This document shows positions 25,217-33,750 of a stretch of 64,000 nt of DNA, piece by piece (the stretch's first letter is position 1; every line of letters begins with the position of its first letter). Both the position numbers and the translations under genes were made by a program. Origin of the DNA: CBDDHT01 sp965227905 (GTDB taxonomy: Bacteria > Pseudomonadota > Alphaproteobacteria > Rhizobiales > Methyloligellaceae); the NCBI GenBank assembly GCA_965227905.1, contig OZ245780.1:4216001-4280000 (forward strand), given 5' to 3'. Below the pieces are notes generated by a model. It saw nothing but the letters and a program-made list of their open reading frames with translations. It made no database searches and was not told the origin of the DNA.

Positions 25217-25870
25217 ATGCGCGCACAATCCGAAGCACCACTGCTTGGCGAACCTGCCCTTCCGCAGCGTTTGGTGACACGGCGTTCACCAAAGCTCATT
25301 CCGGACAGGAGGGTCTTCCAGCGCGTACGAATCCGGCTGCTCGGACGCTTCATGCGCGAGGACAAAGAAGAATATCCCTGTCAAATCGTCAATATGTCGG
25401 CCGGTGGCTTGGCTATCCATGCGCCCACAGCCGGAGCTCTTGGCGAGCACCTGGTCGTATATGTCGACCAGATCGGGCGCGTCGAAGGCACTGTCAGCCG
25501 AACGTTTCCGGAAGGTTTTGCTGTCGAGATTTCTGCGACCAACTACAAGCGCGAGAAAATCGTTAATCAACTGACGTGGCTAGTCAACCGGACGCGTCTG
25601 AATATGGCTGAAGAGCGAACGCACGAGCGCGTCAGCCCCAATAGGCCAAACACACAGATGACATTACTGGATGGGTCTGTGCTGCCGTGCCAGGTCCTCG
25701 ACATTTCTCTCTCCGGCGCCTCCGTCGCGGTCAATCCACGTCCGCCGATGGGTCAACCCGTTGTTCTCGGCCTCACTCGCGGCAGCATCGTCCGCCATCA
25801 CGAGCAGGGTGTCGGCATCCGCTTCCTGGACATCCAGGATCCGGCAACGATCAAACGCCAGTTTGGCTGA
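25217..25870 (+). CDS. Tandem PilZ domain protein, c-di-GMP receptor candidate
   Basis: 217 residues. The first PilZ domain has RRVFQRVRIRLLGRF (the RxxxR site) and NMSAGGLAI (an [D/N]xSxxG site), so it should bind c-di-GMP. The second, from about residue 130, has ERTHERV and DISLSGASVAV, where the first arginine motif is degenerate. Start codon ATG 25217 is preceded by AAGGGCCGAA. It lies between a PAS_5 gene and a transglutaminase-like protease gene and could react to c-di-GMP made by the GGDEF-EAL protein encoded at 34-36 kb. Confidence 0.87.
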   Translation: MRAQSEAPLLGEPALPQRLVTRRSPKLIPDRRVFQRVRIRLLGRFMREDKEEYPCQIVNMSAGGLAIHAPTAGALGEHLVVYVDQIGRVEGTVSRTFPEGFAVEISATNYKREKIVNQLTWLVNRTRLNMAEERTHERVSPNRPNTQMTLLDGSVLPCQVLDISLSGASVAVNPRPPMGQPVVLGLTRGSIVRHHEQGVGIRFLDIQDPATIKRQFG

Positions 25871-26385
25871 AAGCCGGAGCCGCTCGAAACGCGGTTCCTC
25901 CTTCAAACAAACACCAATAACAGCAAAGCCCGTTGCACCTGACATCGGGCACACTCTGCTGAACATCGACATCCTGAATTTTTTTTGCCCCGGAATTATT
26001 GATTTTTTTCTCGCTACACGCAGCATTGGACTGTCCGGATTCGCGGCACTCTCAGCCTCCAATACGCCTAAAGACTCTCCTGTCGTGAGCTAGCAGCGCC
26101 TTTGCCAGCCGTGGACCAGGCTCATCTGGCAATATCAAAAAACGGCGTATTTGCTGGACTTTTTGGCGAGTGTTTGTGTTGACCGCGGCAGTGTAACGGC
26201 ATTGGAACCGCGCTTTCGGGTGACCTGCAAAAATCGATAAAATTTTAGACAAATTTGAATACTTCAAATTTGATCTAAATATTGTGAAAAACTATCGATA
26301 ATGCAACTATAAAACCACCGTTTTACTTCGCCTAATCTCAAACCCTATGTGAGAGGGTGCTCCTCAACAAACAGTGCTGGGGGGC
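25871..26385. other. Long AT-rich intergenic region upstream of the protease gene
   Basis: The first 220 bp contain T-runs at about 25980-25986 and 26003-26009 but no supported frame. From about 26220 the DNA is markedly AT-rich and holds a strong dyad (26244-26279). Repeated ATCGATAA blocks flank the dyad. Probably a regulated promoter for the gene at 26386. Confidence 0.45.
26244..26279. promoter_or_regulatory. Long AT-rich dyad upstream of the transglutaminase-like protease gene
   Basis: CAAATTTGAA (26250-26259) and TTCAAATTTG (26263-26272) are perfect inverted copies with a 3-base centre; TTTAGA and TCTAAA extend the arms with one unpaired A. There is no downstream T-run, so an operator for a dimeric regulator fits better than a terminator. 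Confidence 0.5.
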
Positions 26386-27033
26386 ATGATGAAACGGTTC
26401 GAAACACTTCTACTAACAACCATGGCCATGGCGATGATGGCAGGTCAGGCACATGCGGGTGACCGCAACCAGACCCAGGGACAAAATCCGAACTCCGTGT
26501 TCATGCGGGTCTTCGGGCAAACTCTTCCGCCGATCGGCCATGTCGGCTTTTGCCGGAGACACCCGAGCGAATGCCGGGCACAGAGAATTGGACGCAAGCG
26601 CGTTCCGTTGACGGCCGACAGGCTCAATGATCTGCAATCGGTCAACAGAATCGTCAATCGGATGGTGAAGCCTGTTACCGATCTCAAATTGTACGGACGT
26701 TTGGAGCATTGGACCTATCCATCCAAATACGGCGATTGCGAAGACTATGTCATTCTAAAGCGCCGCCTTCTGATCGACCGCGGCTGGCCGGCAAGCGCAC
26801 TCCTGATCACCGTCGTTCGTGACGAGAACAACGAAGGCCATGCCATCCTGACAGCGCGCACGGCGTCGGGAGATTTCATTCTCGACAACAAGCGCTCCGA
26901 CATTATGAGCTGGAAAGACTCGGCTTACGTGTTCGTGAAACGGCAGTCCTACACAAATCCCAAGCTTTGGATGTCACTGGCATCAGGCCGGGACCGTGCG
27001 GCACCGCGCGTTTCAGGGACGAGACGCAGATAA
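26386..27033 (+). CDS. Periplasmic transglutaminase-like cysteine protease (BTLCP / LapG-like family)
   Basis: 215 residues with a signal peptide (MMKRFETLLLTTMAMAMMAG, cleaved near AHA-G). The catalytic triad of the PF06035 family is complete: Cys118 in YGDCEDYV, His152 in EGHAILTA and Asp167 in ILDNK. LapG of Pseudomonas, in this family, clips a surface adhesin when c-di-GMP is low, controlled by LapD. No LapD or LapA homolog is in the window; Alphaproteobacteria often carry several such proteases of unknown target. A GGGGGG run precedes the double ATG at 26386/26389. A strong terminator follows. Confidence 0.88.
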   Translation: MMKRFETLLLTTMAMAMMAGQAHAGDRNQTQGQNPNSVFMRVFGQTLPPIGHVGFCRRHPSECRAQRIGRKRVPLTADRLNDLQSVNRIVNRMVKPVTDLKLYGRLEHWTYPSKYGDCEDYVILKRRLLIDRGWPASALLITVVRDENNEGHAILTARTASGDFILDNKRSDIMSWKDSAYVFVKRQSYTNPKLWMSLASGRDRAAPRVSGTRRR

Positions 27034-27117
27034 CCCAGATGGGGGGACAATTCCCGAATTCGATTTCGGCCCGGTGACCCATCCCCCCTCCTTCCCCGAC
27101 CCAGCCGGGCCAAACTG

Positions 27118-27150
27118 GAGCCGGTCTCGCAAGAGACCGGCTCTTTTTTT
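27118..27150 (+). terminator. Strong Rho-independent terminator
   Basis: GAGCCGGTCTC pairs perfectly with GAGACCGGCTC around a GCAA tetraloop, followed by seven T. It closes the protease transcription unit. Confidence 0.9.
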
Positions 27151-27257
27151 CAGCAGGATCCGAATTGCAAAGTCCGACAAGTGCTCTGGCCATTTGATCC
27201 GATGCGTATCCAAGGCGGATACACTCCGTGACATTGGTCGAGAACGCGCTGCTAGTA

Positions 27258-27791
27258 CTAGTGCTCCCGCGGCGCAAGTCCTGTGCGATAGCGCTGCCAG
27301 TTCTGCACATAGTGCTCGGCGAGCCAGCTGATCTCCCGGCTCCCTTCCTTATCGACCTCGCGCACAATGCGGCCCGGCGTACCAACAACCAAGGAATTGG
27401 GCGGAATGACCTTGCCTTCCGGCACAAGGGCGTTTGCACCAATAATGCTATTTTCGCCAATTTCGGCGCCATTCAAGATTGTCGACCCGATCCCGATCAG
27501 ACAATTCTGTGCAATCGTACAGCCGTGCAACATGGCGAGGTGTCCGACGGTGACACGGTCGCCGATGGTCAGCGGATAACCCATATCCGTATGGAGAACG
27601 CAGCCATCCTGAATGTTGCTGCTCGCGCCAACATGAATCAGTTCATTATCGCCGCGCAGGACCGCACCGAACCAAATGCTCGCCTTGGGCTCGAGTTTGA
27701 CCTTACCGATGACGACAGCATTCGGAGCAACCCAGTAGTCGTCTTCTGGCGGCAGGTCGACGTCGATACCTTGAAACCGGTAGATGGCCAT
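27258..27791 (-). CDS. Gamma-class carbonic anhydrase family protein
   Basis: 177 residues of left-handed beta-helix hexapeptide repeats. The three metal-binding histidines of the class are present as His67 (CVLHTDMG), His84 and His89 (VGHLAMLHG). RGDNELIHVGASSNIQDG is the usual core. It may hydrate CO2 or act as an assembly factor-like homolog, as in mitochondrial complex I. The start at 27791 is set by AAGGGGGAA five bases upstream; the frame continues open to 27986 but overlaps the next gene. Confidence 0.93.
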   Translation of the reverse strand: MAIYRFQGIDVDLPPEDDYWVAPNAVVIGKVKLEPKASIWFGAVLRGDNELIHVGASSNIQDGCVLHTDMGYPLTIGDRVTVGHLAMLHGCTIAQNCLIGIGSTILNGAEIGENSIIGANALVPEGKVIPPNSLVVGTPGRIVREVDKEGSREISWLAEHYVQNWQRYRTGLAPREH

Positions 27792-27924
27792 GCATTCCCC
27801 CTTATCGAATAAGGCGCGCACTTTGCCACGACCGCATAGGCTCCGCCAACCACCCGATTTGCTGCGAGAAAATCGCCAATCGAACCGACGAAGACAGGAT
27901 TTTCTGAATTTCGAGAAGTGAAAT

Positions 27925-28236
27925 CTAGATGACGACCAGGAGCTCCAAGACCACCGCTCCGGAGAAGAAGCTCCAGAATGTCGCAATCAGTGTTGCGAGG
28001 GCGAGCCAGTGCGCCTCTCGCTCTTCGATGAGCGCACCGCGTATGGTGTTGCGCATGATGATAACCGGTCCGGCAAAGACGCGCGCGATAACGCCCGTGA
28101 ACGCGGTGATAATGGTTCCAGGCTGAAATGCAAAAGTGAGCGGCCGCCCCGTCACCAGTTTCGTGAAACTCGTTAGCAATCCACCGACGACAAAACCGAT
28201 TGCCGTGACATAGGCATAAAGCGCGTACTCGTACAT
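27925..28236 (-). CDS. Small conserved-looking membrane protein, unknown
   Basis: 103 residues with three hydrophobic segments: YALYAYVTAIGFVVGGLLTS, GTIITAFTGVIARVFAGPVI and LALATLIATFWSFFSGAVVL. The middle linker has the charged stretch RNTIRGALIEERE. I recognise the look of an uncharacterised alphaproteobacterial inner-membrane family but no function. A perfect CtrA-type box lies about 80 bp upstream of its start. It reads toward the carbonic anhydrase gene. Confidence 0.75.
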   Translation of the reverse strand: MYEYALYAYVTAIGFVVGGLLTSFTKLVTGRPLTFAFQPGTIITAFTGVIARVFAGPVIIMRNTIRGALIEEREAHWLALATLIATFWSFFSGAVVLELLVVI

Positions 28237-28313
28237 GACCCCACAAACCTCGGACTATCTGCACCCCAGGTTTGCAATTTGCACTGGCCCGCCAAACAGG
28301 CGCACGCTCTTCC

Positions 28314-28328
28314 TTAATGAATGGTTAA
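28314..28328. promoter_or_regulatory. Perfect CtrA-type box upstream of the small membrane protein gene
   Basis: TTAATGAATGGTTAA is an exact TTAA-N7-TTAA. It lies between the DUF3126 stop and the start of the membrane protein gene at 28236, about 78 bp from the latter. Binding is inferred from motif alone. Confidence 0.42.
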
Positions 28329-28340
28329 CAGGGCCGGTTT

Positions 28341-28553
28341 TCAGCTCTGCAGATCGAATTCAAGGATCGCCATCTGAAAGCTGTATGACAAATCGTCGTC
28401 TTCATCGTCCCTGAACAGGACGCCGATGAACTCGTCGCCAATATAGACTTCTGCCGAGTCGTCTTTGTTCGGGCGCTGACGCACCTCGATCGTATCGAGC
28501 TTGAACAGCTTGCGAAAATAGTTTTCCAAGCTACGGATTTCGTCTGCTTTCAT
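28341..28553 (-). CDS. DUF3126 family protein
   Basis: 70 residues: MKADEIRSLENYFRKLFKLD followed by a compact beta-rich part (EVYIGDEFIGVLFRDDEDDD and a final SFQMAILEFDL). This is the DUF3126 pattern, found almost only in Alphaproteobacteria and often directly behind cysE, as here. Function is unknown; a link to serine acetyltransferase or sulfur metabolism is suggested only by gene order. Two tight hairpins lie in the 67-bp gap to cysE. Confidence 0.9.
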   Translation of the reverse strand: MKADEIRSLENYFRKLFKLDTIEVRQRPNKDDSAEVYIGDEFIGVLFRDDEDDDLSYSFQMAILEFDLQS

Positions 28554-28569
28554 TCGTGTCCCCCAAGCT

Positions 28570-28611
28570 GGGTCATGACGTCATGACCCGCCCGGACAAT
28601 CATGTCCGGGC
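28570..28611. repeat. Two adjacent perfect hairpins between cysE and DUF3126
   Basis: GGGTCATGACGTCATGACCC at 28570-28589 is a perfect 20-bp palindrome. Directly next to it GCCCGGAC (28590-28597) pairs with GTCCGGGC (28604-28611) around AATCAT. In mRNA they could attenuate or stabilise the transcript between the two genes. Confidence 0.6.
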
Positions 28612-28620
28612 AAGTGTTCG

Positions 28621-29454
28621 CTATTCGCCTTGTTCTGGCTCAATTCCAAGCATCTGATCCATCGATCGCGCCGGCTCCTTGCAACCTGCAACACCGACAA
28701 CCTTCGCCGGAACGCCTGCAACAGTCCGCTCAGCCGGTACGTCTTTGACCACAACGCTGCCCGACGCAACCCGCGAGCAATTGCCGACAGTGATATTCCC
28801 GAGAATCTTGGCACCGGCACCGATCATCACGCCGCGACCGATCTTCGGATGGCGATCACCGCTTTCCTTGCCGCTACCACCGAGTGTGACACCGTGTAGG
28901 ATCGAAGCATCGTCCCCGACACGCGCCGTCTCGCCGATCACCAAGCCTGTCGCGTGATCGATCATGATTCCGCGACCGATTACGGCTGCCGGATGAATAT
29001 CGACAGCGAATGTACGCGACGACATGCTTTGGAGATAAAGCGCAAGTTCCCGCCGTCCTCCATGCCAAAGACTATGCGCAAACCGATGTGTCTGCAGGGC
29101 ATGAAACCCCTTGAAGTAGAGGATCGGATCGATGAAGCGATGGCAAGCCGGGTCCCGGTCATAGACAGCGGCGAGGTCAGCTCGGATCGCCTCCGCCAAT
29201 TGCGGATCGGCCCGCAGGACCTCGGCAAAGGTCTGGCGCAGCAATCCTGCATCCACGTCCGTGTGTTCGAGGCGCTGGGCCAATCGATGGCTTACGGCCT
29301 CCTCCAGCCGCTCGTGACTGAGAATCGTCGCATAGATAAAGCTGGCGAGCGCCGGCTCTTTGGTTGCAGCGATTTCGGCTTCGGTCTGCACCTGTGCCCA
29401 GAGCGGATCACATGTCTCGAGACTTGGTTGGGCATTCGTACCTGTTTGCGGCAT
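28621..29454 (-). CDS. cysE: Serine O-acetyltransferase
   Basis: 277 residues, normal length. The N-terminal helical domain (DPLWAQVQTEAEIAATKEPA) trimer-forming region is followed by the left-handed beta-helix: DIHPAAVIGRGIMIDHATG, VIGETARVGDDASILHGVTLGG, HPKIGRGVMIGAGAKILGN. The catalytic His and Asp segments are intact. It makes O-acetylserine for cysteine synthesis. DUF3126 follows on the same strand. Confidence 0.96.
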   Translation of the reverse strand: MPQTGTNAQPSLETCDPLWAQVQTEAEIAATKEPALASFIYATILSHERLEEAVSHRLAQRLEHTDVDAGLLRQTFAEVLRADPQLAEAIRADLAAVYDRDPACHRFIDPILYFKGFHALQTHRFAHSLWHGGRRELALYLQSMSSRTFAVDIHPAAVIGRGIMIDHATGLVIGETARVGDDASILHGVTLGGSGKESGDRHPKIGRGVMIGAGAKILGNITVGNCSRVASGSVVVKDVPAERTVAGVPAKVVGVAGCKEPARSMDQMLGIEPEQGE

Positions 29455-29709
29455 ACCGCCTCCAATCGCCCTTCAGTCCCGGCCAGCGGACCCTAAGGGC
29501 AGTGTTTCGCAGTTGCGATACTCATATAACTATGGTGGGCGCACGTCGAGCACAATGGACGGCTGGCGTTAGCGCCTGAAATCAGCGGTTTTTTTATCAG
29601 GGAAGTCGACAAATATGGCTGTCATCGGGCGTTGCTGGTGTAGTATCGACACTGAAATCGAACCGCATCCCCCCTTCCCCGACCTCCATCACATGACTTG
29701 GAAAGTGCT

Positions 29710-30513
29710 GTGACAGTGACATCTGACCCCACGCCGCCCTGTATCAGAGCGCATAGCGAAGGCCCGCTCCGCTGGATCATCTTCGATAATCCGCGCCGGA
29801 TGAATGCCTTAAACCTCGACATGTGGGCCGCGATCCCGAAACTGATCGCCGAAGCGGTCGCAGACGACAATGTTCGTGTCGTGATTTTGCGTGGCGCCGG
29901 GGACCAGGCGTTTTCTGCAGGCGCTGACATCTCGGAATTCGATCAGGTGCGCTCGGGAGACAAGGCCAGGCATTACGACGCCGTCAATCATGCGGCGTTC
30001 GAGGCAGTTGCCAATTGCCCGAAGCCGACCATCGCCATGGTGCAAGGTTTCTGTCTCGGCGGCGGCCTGCTGCTCGCACTTTCGTGCGATCTGAGATTGG
30101 CATCGGAAGGTTCGAGTTTCGCGATCCCCATGGCCAAACTTGGCGTCGGATACGACGCGCGGTGGATACGACCAGTCTTCAGATCAGCTTCGGCAGCGAG
30201 CGCAAAAGAGATTCTCTTTACGGGGCGACGCTTCAGTCATGACGAGGCGATGGCAATGGGGTTGCTAAATTCGGTGCACGGCCTGGACGACATCGAAGCC
30301 AAGACACAGGCCCTTGCCCAGGAGATCGCTGAAAATGCTCCTCTGTCGCTACGCGTTGCAAAGGCAACCGTGGATGAGTTTTCACGGGCGCCGGAAAATC
30401 CAGACCTCGCCATGCTTGATGCCATGATCGATGCCTGCATCAAGAGCGACGACTACCAGGAAGGTCGCACCGCATTCATGGAAAAACGCAAACCGCAATT
30501 TCGAGGGCGTTAG
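29710..30513 (+). CDS. Enoyl-CoA hydratase/isomerase family protein
   Basis: 267 residues from GTG 29710 (GGAAAG four bases upstream). Crotonase-fold markers: RWIIFDNPRRMNALNLDMW, FSAGADISEFDQVRSG, MVQGFCLGGGLLLALSCDLR and FAIPMAKLGVGYD. The two oxyanion-hole segments are intact. At the second catalytic position, where hydratases have Glu, the sequence is KLGVGYDARW, so the reaction may be isomerisation or another crotonase chemistry. It stands alone, divergent from cysE. Confidence 0.88.
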   Translation: MTVTSDPTPPCIRAHSEGPLRWIIFDNPRRMNALNLDMWAAIPKLIAEAVADDNVRVVILRGAGDQAFSAGADISEFDQVRSGDKARHYDAVNHAAFEAVANCPKPTIAMVQGFCLGGGLLLALSCDLRLASEGSSFAIPMAKLGVGYDARWIRPVFRSASAASAKEILFTGRRFSHDEAMAMGLLNSVHGLDDIEAKTQALAQEIAENAPLSLRVAKATVDEFSRAPENPDLAMLDAMIDACIKSDDYQEGRTAFMEKRKPQFRGR

Positions 30514-30565
30514 CGATTGACGAACCGGCCCCCCAAATTCGCTTTGGTTCTCTCATCAACACTAA

Positions 30566-30652
30566 AACGCCCCGGACTTGATCCGGGGCCCAGGGCAACA
30601 CGAATCATTCCTTGGGTTTCGCCCTGGGTCCCGGATCAAGTCCGGGACGTCG
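30566..30652. repeat. Large inverted repeat with CCCGGATCAAGTCCGGG units
   Basis: Two head-to-head hairpins, CCCCGGA-CTTGA-TCCGGGG at 30570-30588 and TCCCGGA-TCAAG-TCCGGGA at 30629-30647, are joined by arms that also pair (GCCCAGGGC with GCCCTGGG). A second copy with one degenerate half occurs at 52401-52480. This looks like a REP-type element widespread in Alphaproteobacteria. Confidence 0.75.
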
Positions 30653-30681
30653 TGTTTTGACAAGTCAGGGCGTCAGCGGAA

Positions 30682-31434
30682 TCAGGGGCGCCGGCTGAGG
30701 AAATCCAGCACGCCGTCCTTATACTGCCTGTCGCCAACGGCCTTCATATGATCGCGGCCCTCAATTTCCAGCGCTTCAGCACCAGGGATCAGCGCGGCAA
30801 GATCTGTGGCTGACCCGCCAATCACATCCTTCGTGCCGACCGCAACGAGAACGGGTACACCGATGCGCCCGACATCCTCCGGCGTGATTTTTTCGCGCGA
30901 TGAGCGGATGCAGGCTGCTAAAGCCTTGAGATCGCTGCCAGTCGACTCGGCGAAGGCGCGGAAGGTTCTTGCCGTTTCATTCGTGACCTCATCGATGCTT
31001 TCGGCCTCCAGGGCCCGGGCGATCGGTCCCGTGCCGCCGACGCCGCGCACCATGTTGTAGCCGAGACCGGCAAAGACGGCACTCCGGACGCGCTCCGGAT
31101 TCTGTAGCGACAGGAAGGCCGAGATCCGGGCCCCCATGGAATAGCCCATCACATCGGCACGCTCGAGACCGAGATGATCCAGCAGGCGACATGCATCGCC
31201 CGCCATGAGCGGTGCGCCATAAGCTTCGACATCATGGAGCTTCTCGCTCTTCCCGTGCCCGCGATTATCCATCGCGATGACCCGGTATCCCGCGTCGTTC
31301 AACGTCGAGACCCAGCGCGTCGAGACCCAATTGACCTCGACATTGGATGCAAAGCCGTGAATGAGAAGAATGGGTTTCCCCTCCCCCTCGTCTATGAAGG
31401 CGATCTCGACGCCATCTGAATCGAAGCTGCTCAT
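30682..31434 (-). CDS. Alpha/beta hydrolase
   Basis: 250 residues. Oxyanion motif HGFASN at 26-31, nucleophile Ser99 in MGYSMGARIS, and a C-terminal His in IEGRDHMKAV give the standard triad. DNRGHGKSEK is the usual strand-4 turn. No signal peptide, so probably cytoplasmic. The family covers esterases, lactonases and haloperoxidase-like enzymes; the substrate is not readable. Divergent from the zf-CHCC gene. Confidence 0.9.
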   Translation of the reverse strand: MSSFDSDGVEIAFIDEGEGKPILLIHGFASNVEVNWVSTRWVSTLNDAGYRVIAMDNRGHGKSEKLHDVEAYGAPLMAGDACRLLDHLGLERADVMGYSMGARISAFLSLQNPERVRSAVFAGLGYNMVRGVGGTGPIARALEAESIDEVTNETARTFRAFAESTGSDLKALAACIRSSREKITPEDVGRIGVPVLVAVGTKDVIGGSATDLAALIPGAEALEIEGRDHMKAVGDRQYKDGVLDFLSRRP

Positions 31435-31520
31435 TGCGCGACTCCTTACCCCTATGCAGAGACCGAGGCAACGCGTATCGTGGCCGCGGAATCGAGAAAA
31501 AGCTGGAGTCTTATCGAGCC

Positions 31521-31763
31521 ATGGCAGATCCGGTCGTCCACCATTTCTGCAACGATGCGGGCGTCGAGCGCATTCGCATCGGCGTGAAGGAATTCAAATG
31601 CATGGGCGCCCGTGCGCCCTTCGATCACCCGCACATTTTCCTGGATATGGGAGCGGACGAGCAAATCATCTGTCCCTATTGTTCGACACTTTATGTCTTC
31701 GACGGGAAGATCGGCACGTTCGGCTCCGACCCCGTTGGTTGCATCGTCGACGATGCTGCTTGA
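31521..31763 (+). CDS. Zinc-finger protein of the zf-CHCC (NDUFS6-like) family
   Basis: 80 residues. FKCMGARAPFDHPHIFLDMG and IICPYCSTLYVF supply the C-H-C-C zinc site of PF10276. The mitochondrial homolog NDUFS6 is a complex I subunit needed for late assembly, and the family is standard in Alphaproteobacteria. ATG 31521 fits the family length; the frame is open to 31434. The flavin monooxygenase gene begins 12 bp downstream, so they are probably co-transcribed. Confidence 0.9.
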   Translation: MADPVVHHFCNDAGVERIRIGVKEFKCMGARAPFDHPHIFLDMGADEQIICPYCSTLYVFDGKIGTFGSDPVGCIVDDAA

Positions 31764-31775
31764 CCCAGCCGGGTT

Positions 31776-32963
31776 ATGAACGGGCGTGACAAAGACACAC
31801 CGGTTCTGATTGCCGGCGGGGGTATTGGTGGACTTGCGGTATCGATCGCGCTGGCGCGCCAAGGGATTGCCTCACGCATTCTGGAGCGCGGATCGACCTT
31901 TACCGAAGCCGGTGCAGGAATCCAAATCGGCCCGAATGTCATGCGTGTTTTGAGCGCTCTGGGTGCAAGTGAGCATCTGGCCCCTCATCTCGCCTTTCCA
32001 GACGCCATTCGCATTTTCGACGGACGAACAGGACGCCCTCTGACGGAAATGCCATTGGGGCCTGTCGCAGAAACCCGATACGGCGCTCCATATGCCACGG
32101 CCCACCGGGCCGACCTGCAGGCCGCCCTTGTCGAGACGGCACGCGAATGCCACGAAATCGAGATCAGTATGGATTTCGAACTGTCTCGTTTCGTCGAAGA
32201 GGATGACCGCATCACCGCGCATACGGTTAGCGACGAACGGGCGGAGGGTTCGATCCTGATTGCGGCCGACGGGATATCATCGCGTGTCAGAGCCCAGCTC
32301 GATAGCAATGCCAAACTACAGTTCTGCGAACGCACAGCTTGGCGAACGCTGATCGATAGGGACGATGCTCCTGCCCTCCTGCGTGAGAACCAGGTTGGAC
32401 TCTGGCTGGGCCAGGAGGCCCATCTCGTCCACTATCCCGTGCGCGGCGGCAACGCGATCAATCTCGTTGCCGTCATCGAAGACGGCTGGGATAAGGAAGG
32501 ATGGAACACACAAGCAGATCCGACGGATCTGATGCCGCATTTCTCGCGCTGGTGTGGAGAGGCTCAAACACTTCTCAATGCCGGCCCGGCGTGGCGTAAG
32601 TGGGCGTTGTTTGCGCTCCCCGACCTGGAGCGCTGGCACGGAAATCGAACAATTCTCCTCGGCGACGCTGCCCATCCGGTTCTGCCGTTTCTCGCCCAAG
32701 GCGCCGGACTTGCCATCGAAGACGCGCTGTCGCTGGCAAGAGAAATCGCTGCGAACGGGACAGACAATCCCTCTCCGGCATTTGCGAATTATGTCAAAGC
32801 CCGGCGACCACGGGCCACGCGCCTGCAGACAGAGTCGCGGCGCATGGGGGCCATCTACCATTATGGCGGCGCCATGGGCAAAGCACGAGACGTTGCGCTC
32901 CGCCTGAGCAGGCCGGAACAGAATCTCGCACGTTTCGACTGGCTCTATCAGTTTGAAGTCTGA
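31776..32963 (+). CDS. FAD-dependent monooxygenase (salicylate hydroxylase / UbiH-like)
   Basis: 395 residues. FAD motifs: VLIAGGGIGGLAVSIALARQG at the start, the ADGISSRVR segment, and LLGDAAHPVLPFLAQGAGLAIEDA near residue 295, all typical of class A flavoprotein hydroxylases. Such enzymes hydroxylate aromatic rings. The zf-CHCC neighbour and absence of an aromatic degradation cluster leave either a catabolic or ubiquinone-related role open. Its 3' end overlaps the convergent lipoprotein gene by 16 bp. Confidence 0.9.
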   Translation: MNGRDKDTPVLIAGGGIGGLAVSIALARQGIASRILERGSTFTEAGAGIQIGPNVMRVLSALGASEHLAPHLAFPDAIRIFDGRTGRPLTEMPLGPVAETRYGAPYATAHRADLQAALVETARECHEIEISMDFELSRFVEEDDRITAHTVSDERAEGSILIAADGISSRVRAQLDSNAKLQFCERTAWRTLIDRDDAPALLRENQVGLWLGQEAHLVHYPVRGGNAINLVAVIEDGWDKEGWNTQADPTDLMPHFSRWCGEAQTLLNAGPAWRKWALFALPDLERWHGNRTILLGDAAHPVLPFLAQGAGLAIEDALSLAREIAANGTDNPSPAFANYVKARRPRATRLQTESRRMGAIYHYGGAMGKARDVALRLSRPEQNLARFDWLYQFEV

Positions 32964-33574
32964 GCCGGCGTAACCGCGGGAGCCTTGATCAGGGTCTCGG
33001 CACGATCGTCGGCGGTCGGCGAGGCATCCGGTTCAAGCATGGCGTTGCGCGGATATCCGTTGGTCACGAATTTCAGACGCACGCGGCGCACCGGCGCACC
33101 ACCCCCACCCGTCGACACGATGAGATCCCGCCAGCCATTACTTGAGATATCCGCGACACGCACCGGGCCACGCACCCTTACTGTGCGAAAGCTCGGGCGA
33201 TAGCCGTGTTCGCCGGCAACAAACACGGCCATGGAACAGCCGGTTTTTACGCACCAATCCTCGCCTCCGAACAGAACAAGAGCCTCAGACTTCCCGTTCC
33301 CGTTCAAGTCGGCGCCAACAAGTTGATAGGGTCCAGGCGCCCGCTTCTTGTTGATCCTGTACCGCTCAATCGCGCGGCGCAAATCCGCTTCATTGAGATT
33401 TCGGCGCACAGAAGCAGCCGCGCCAGGCGTGCCATTGCGTGTCAGTTGCACAGGGGCGGCGCGGTCCGTCGCATCAGCTCCCGGATTCACGCCACCGCTA
33501 CGGCAGCCGCCAAGGCTCCCTGCAACAACAAGAGTCACCACGATTGTGGCATTGCGGCGAGACTTTCGTGTCAT
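32948..33574 (-). CDS. Putative lipoprotein, unknown
   Basis: 208 residues from ATG 33574. The N-terminus MTRKSRRNATIVVTLVVAG followed by SLGGC is a lipoprotein signal with Cys in the lipobox LGGC. A disordered stretch and then a beta-rich domain with GADLNGNGKSEALVLFGGEDWCVKTGC and RVADISSNGWRDLIVSTGGG follow, resembling FG-GAP-like calcium-binding repeats (DxNxNG, DxSxNG). It should be anchored to a periplasmic face. No function known. Its last 16 bases overlap the convergent monooxygenase gene. Confidence 0.8.
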   Translation of the reverse strand: MTRKSRRNATIVVTLVVAGSLGGCRSGGVNPGADATDRAAPVQLTRNGTPGAAASVRRNLNEADLRRAIERYRINKKRAPGPYQLVGADLNGNGKSEALVLFGGEDWCVKTGCSMAVFVAGEHGYRPSFRTVRVRGPVRVADISSNGWRDLIVSTGGGGAPVRRVRLKFVTNGYPRNAMLEPDASPTADDRAETLIKAPAVTPAQTSN

Positions 33575-33665
33575 CTGCAAAGTTTTGCGCAATCCATTCC
33601 AAACAAACAATTAGATAGCGCGGATATTGAGCCATTTTTGCGGCATGGCCAAGGGCAGAAACTGG

Positions 33666-33750
33666 TGCGGACGGCGGGACTCGAACCCGCACGAGGGAAA
33701 CCCTCTCAGGATTTTAAGTCCTGTGTGTCTACCAATTCCACCACGTCCGC
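33666..33750 (-). tRNA. tRNA-Leu (anticodon UAA)
   Basis: Read on the minus strand the 85-base gene starts GCGGACGTGG and ends GTCCGC plus A. The acceptor stem GCGGACG pairs with the end, the anticodon loop is CTTAAAA with TAA, and a long variable arm typical of tRNA-Leu (GAGAGGGTTTCCCTC region) precedes GGTTCGAGTCC of the T-arm. A CCA is encoded directly after (33663-33665). Confidence 0.96.
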
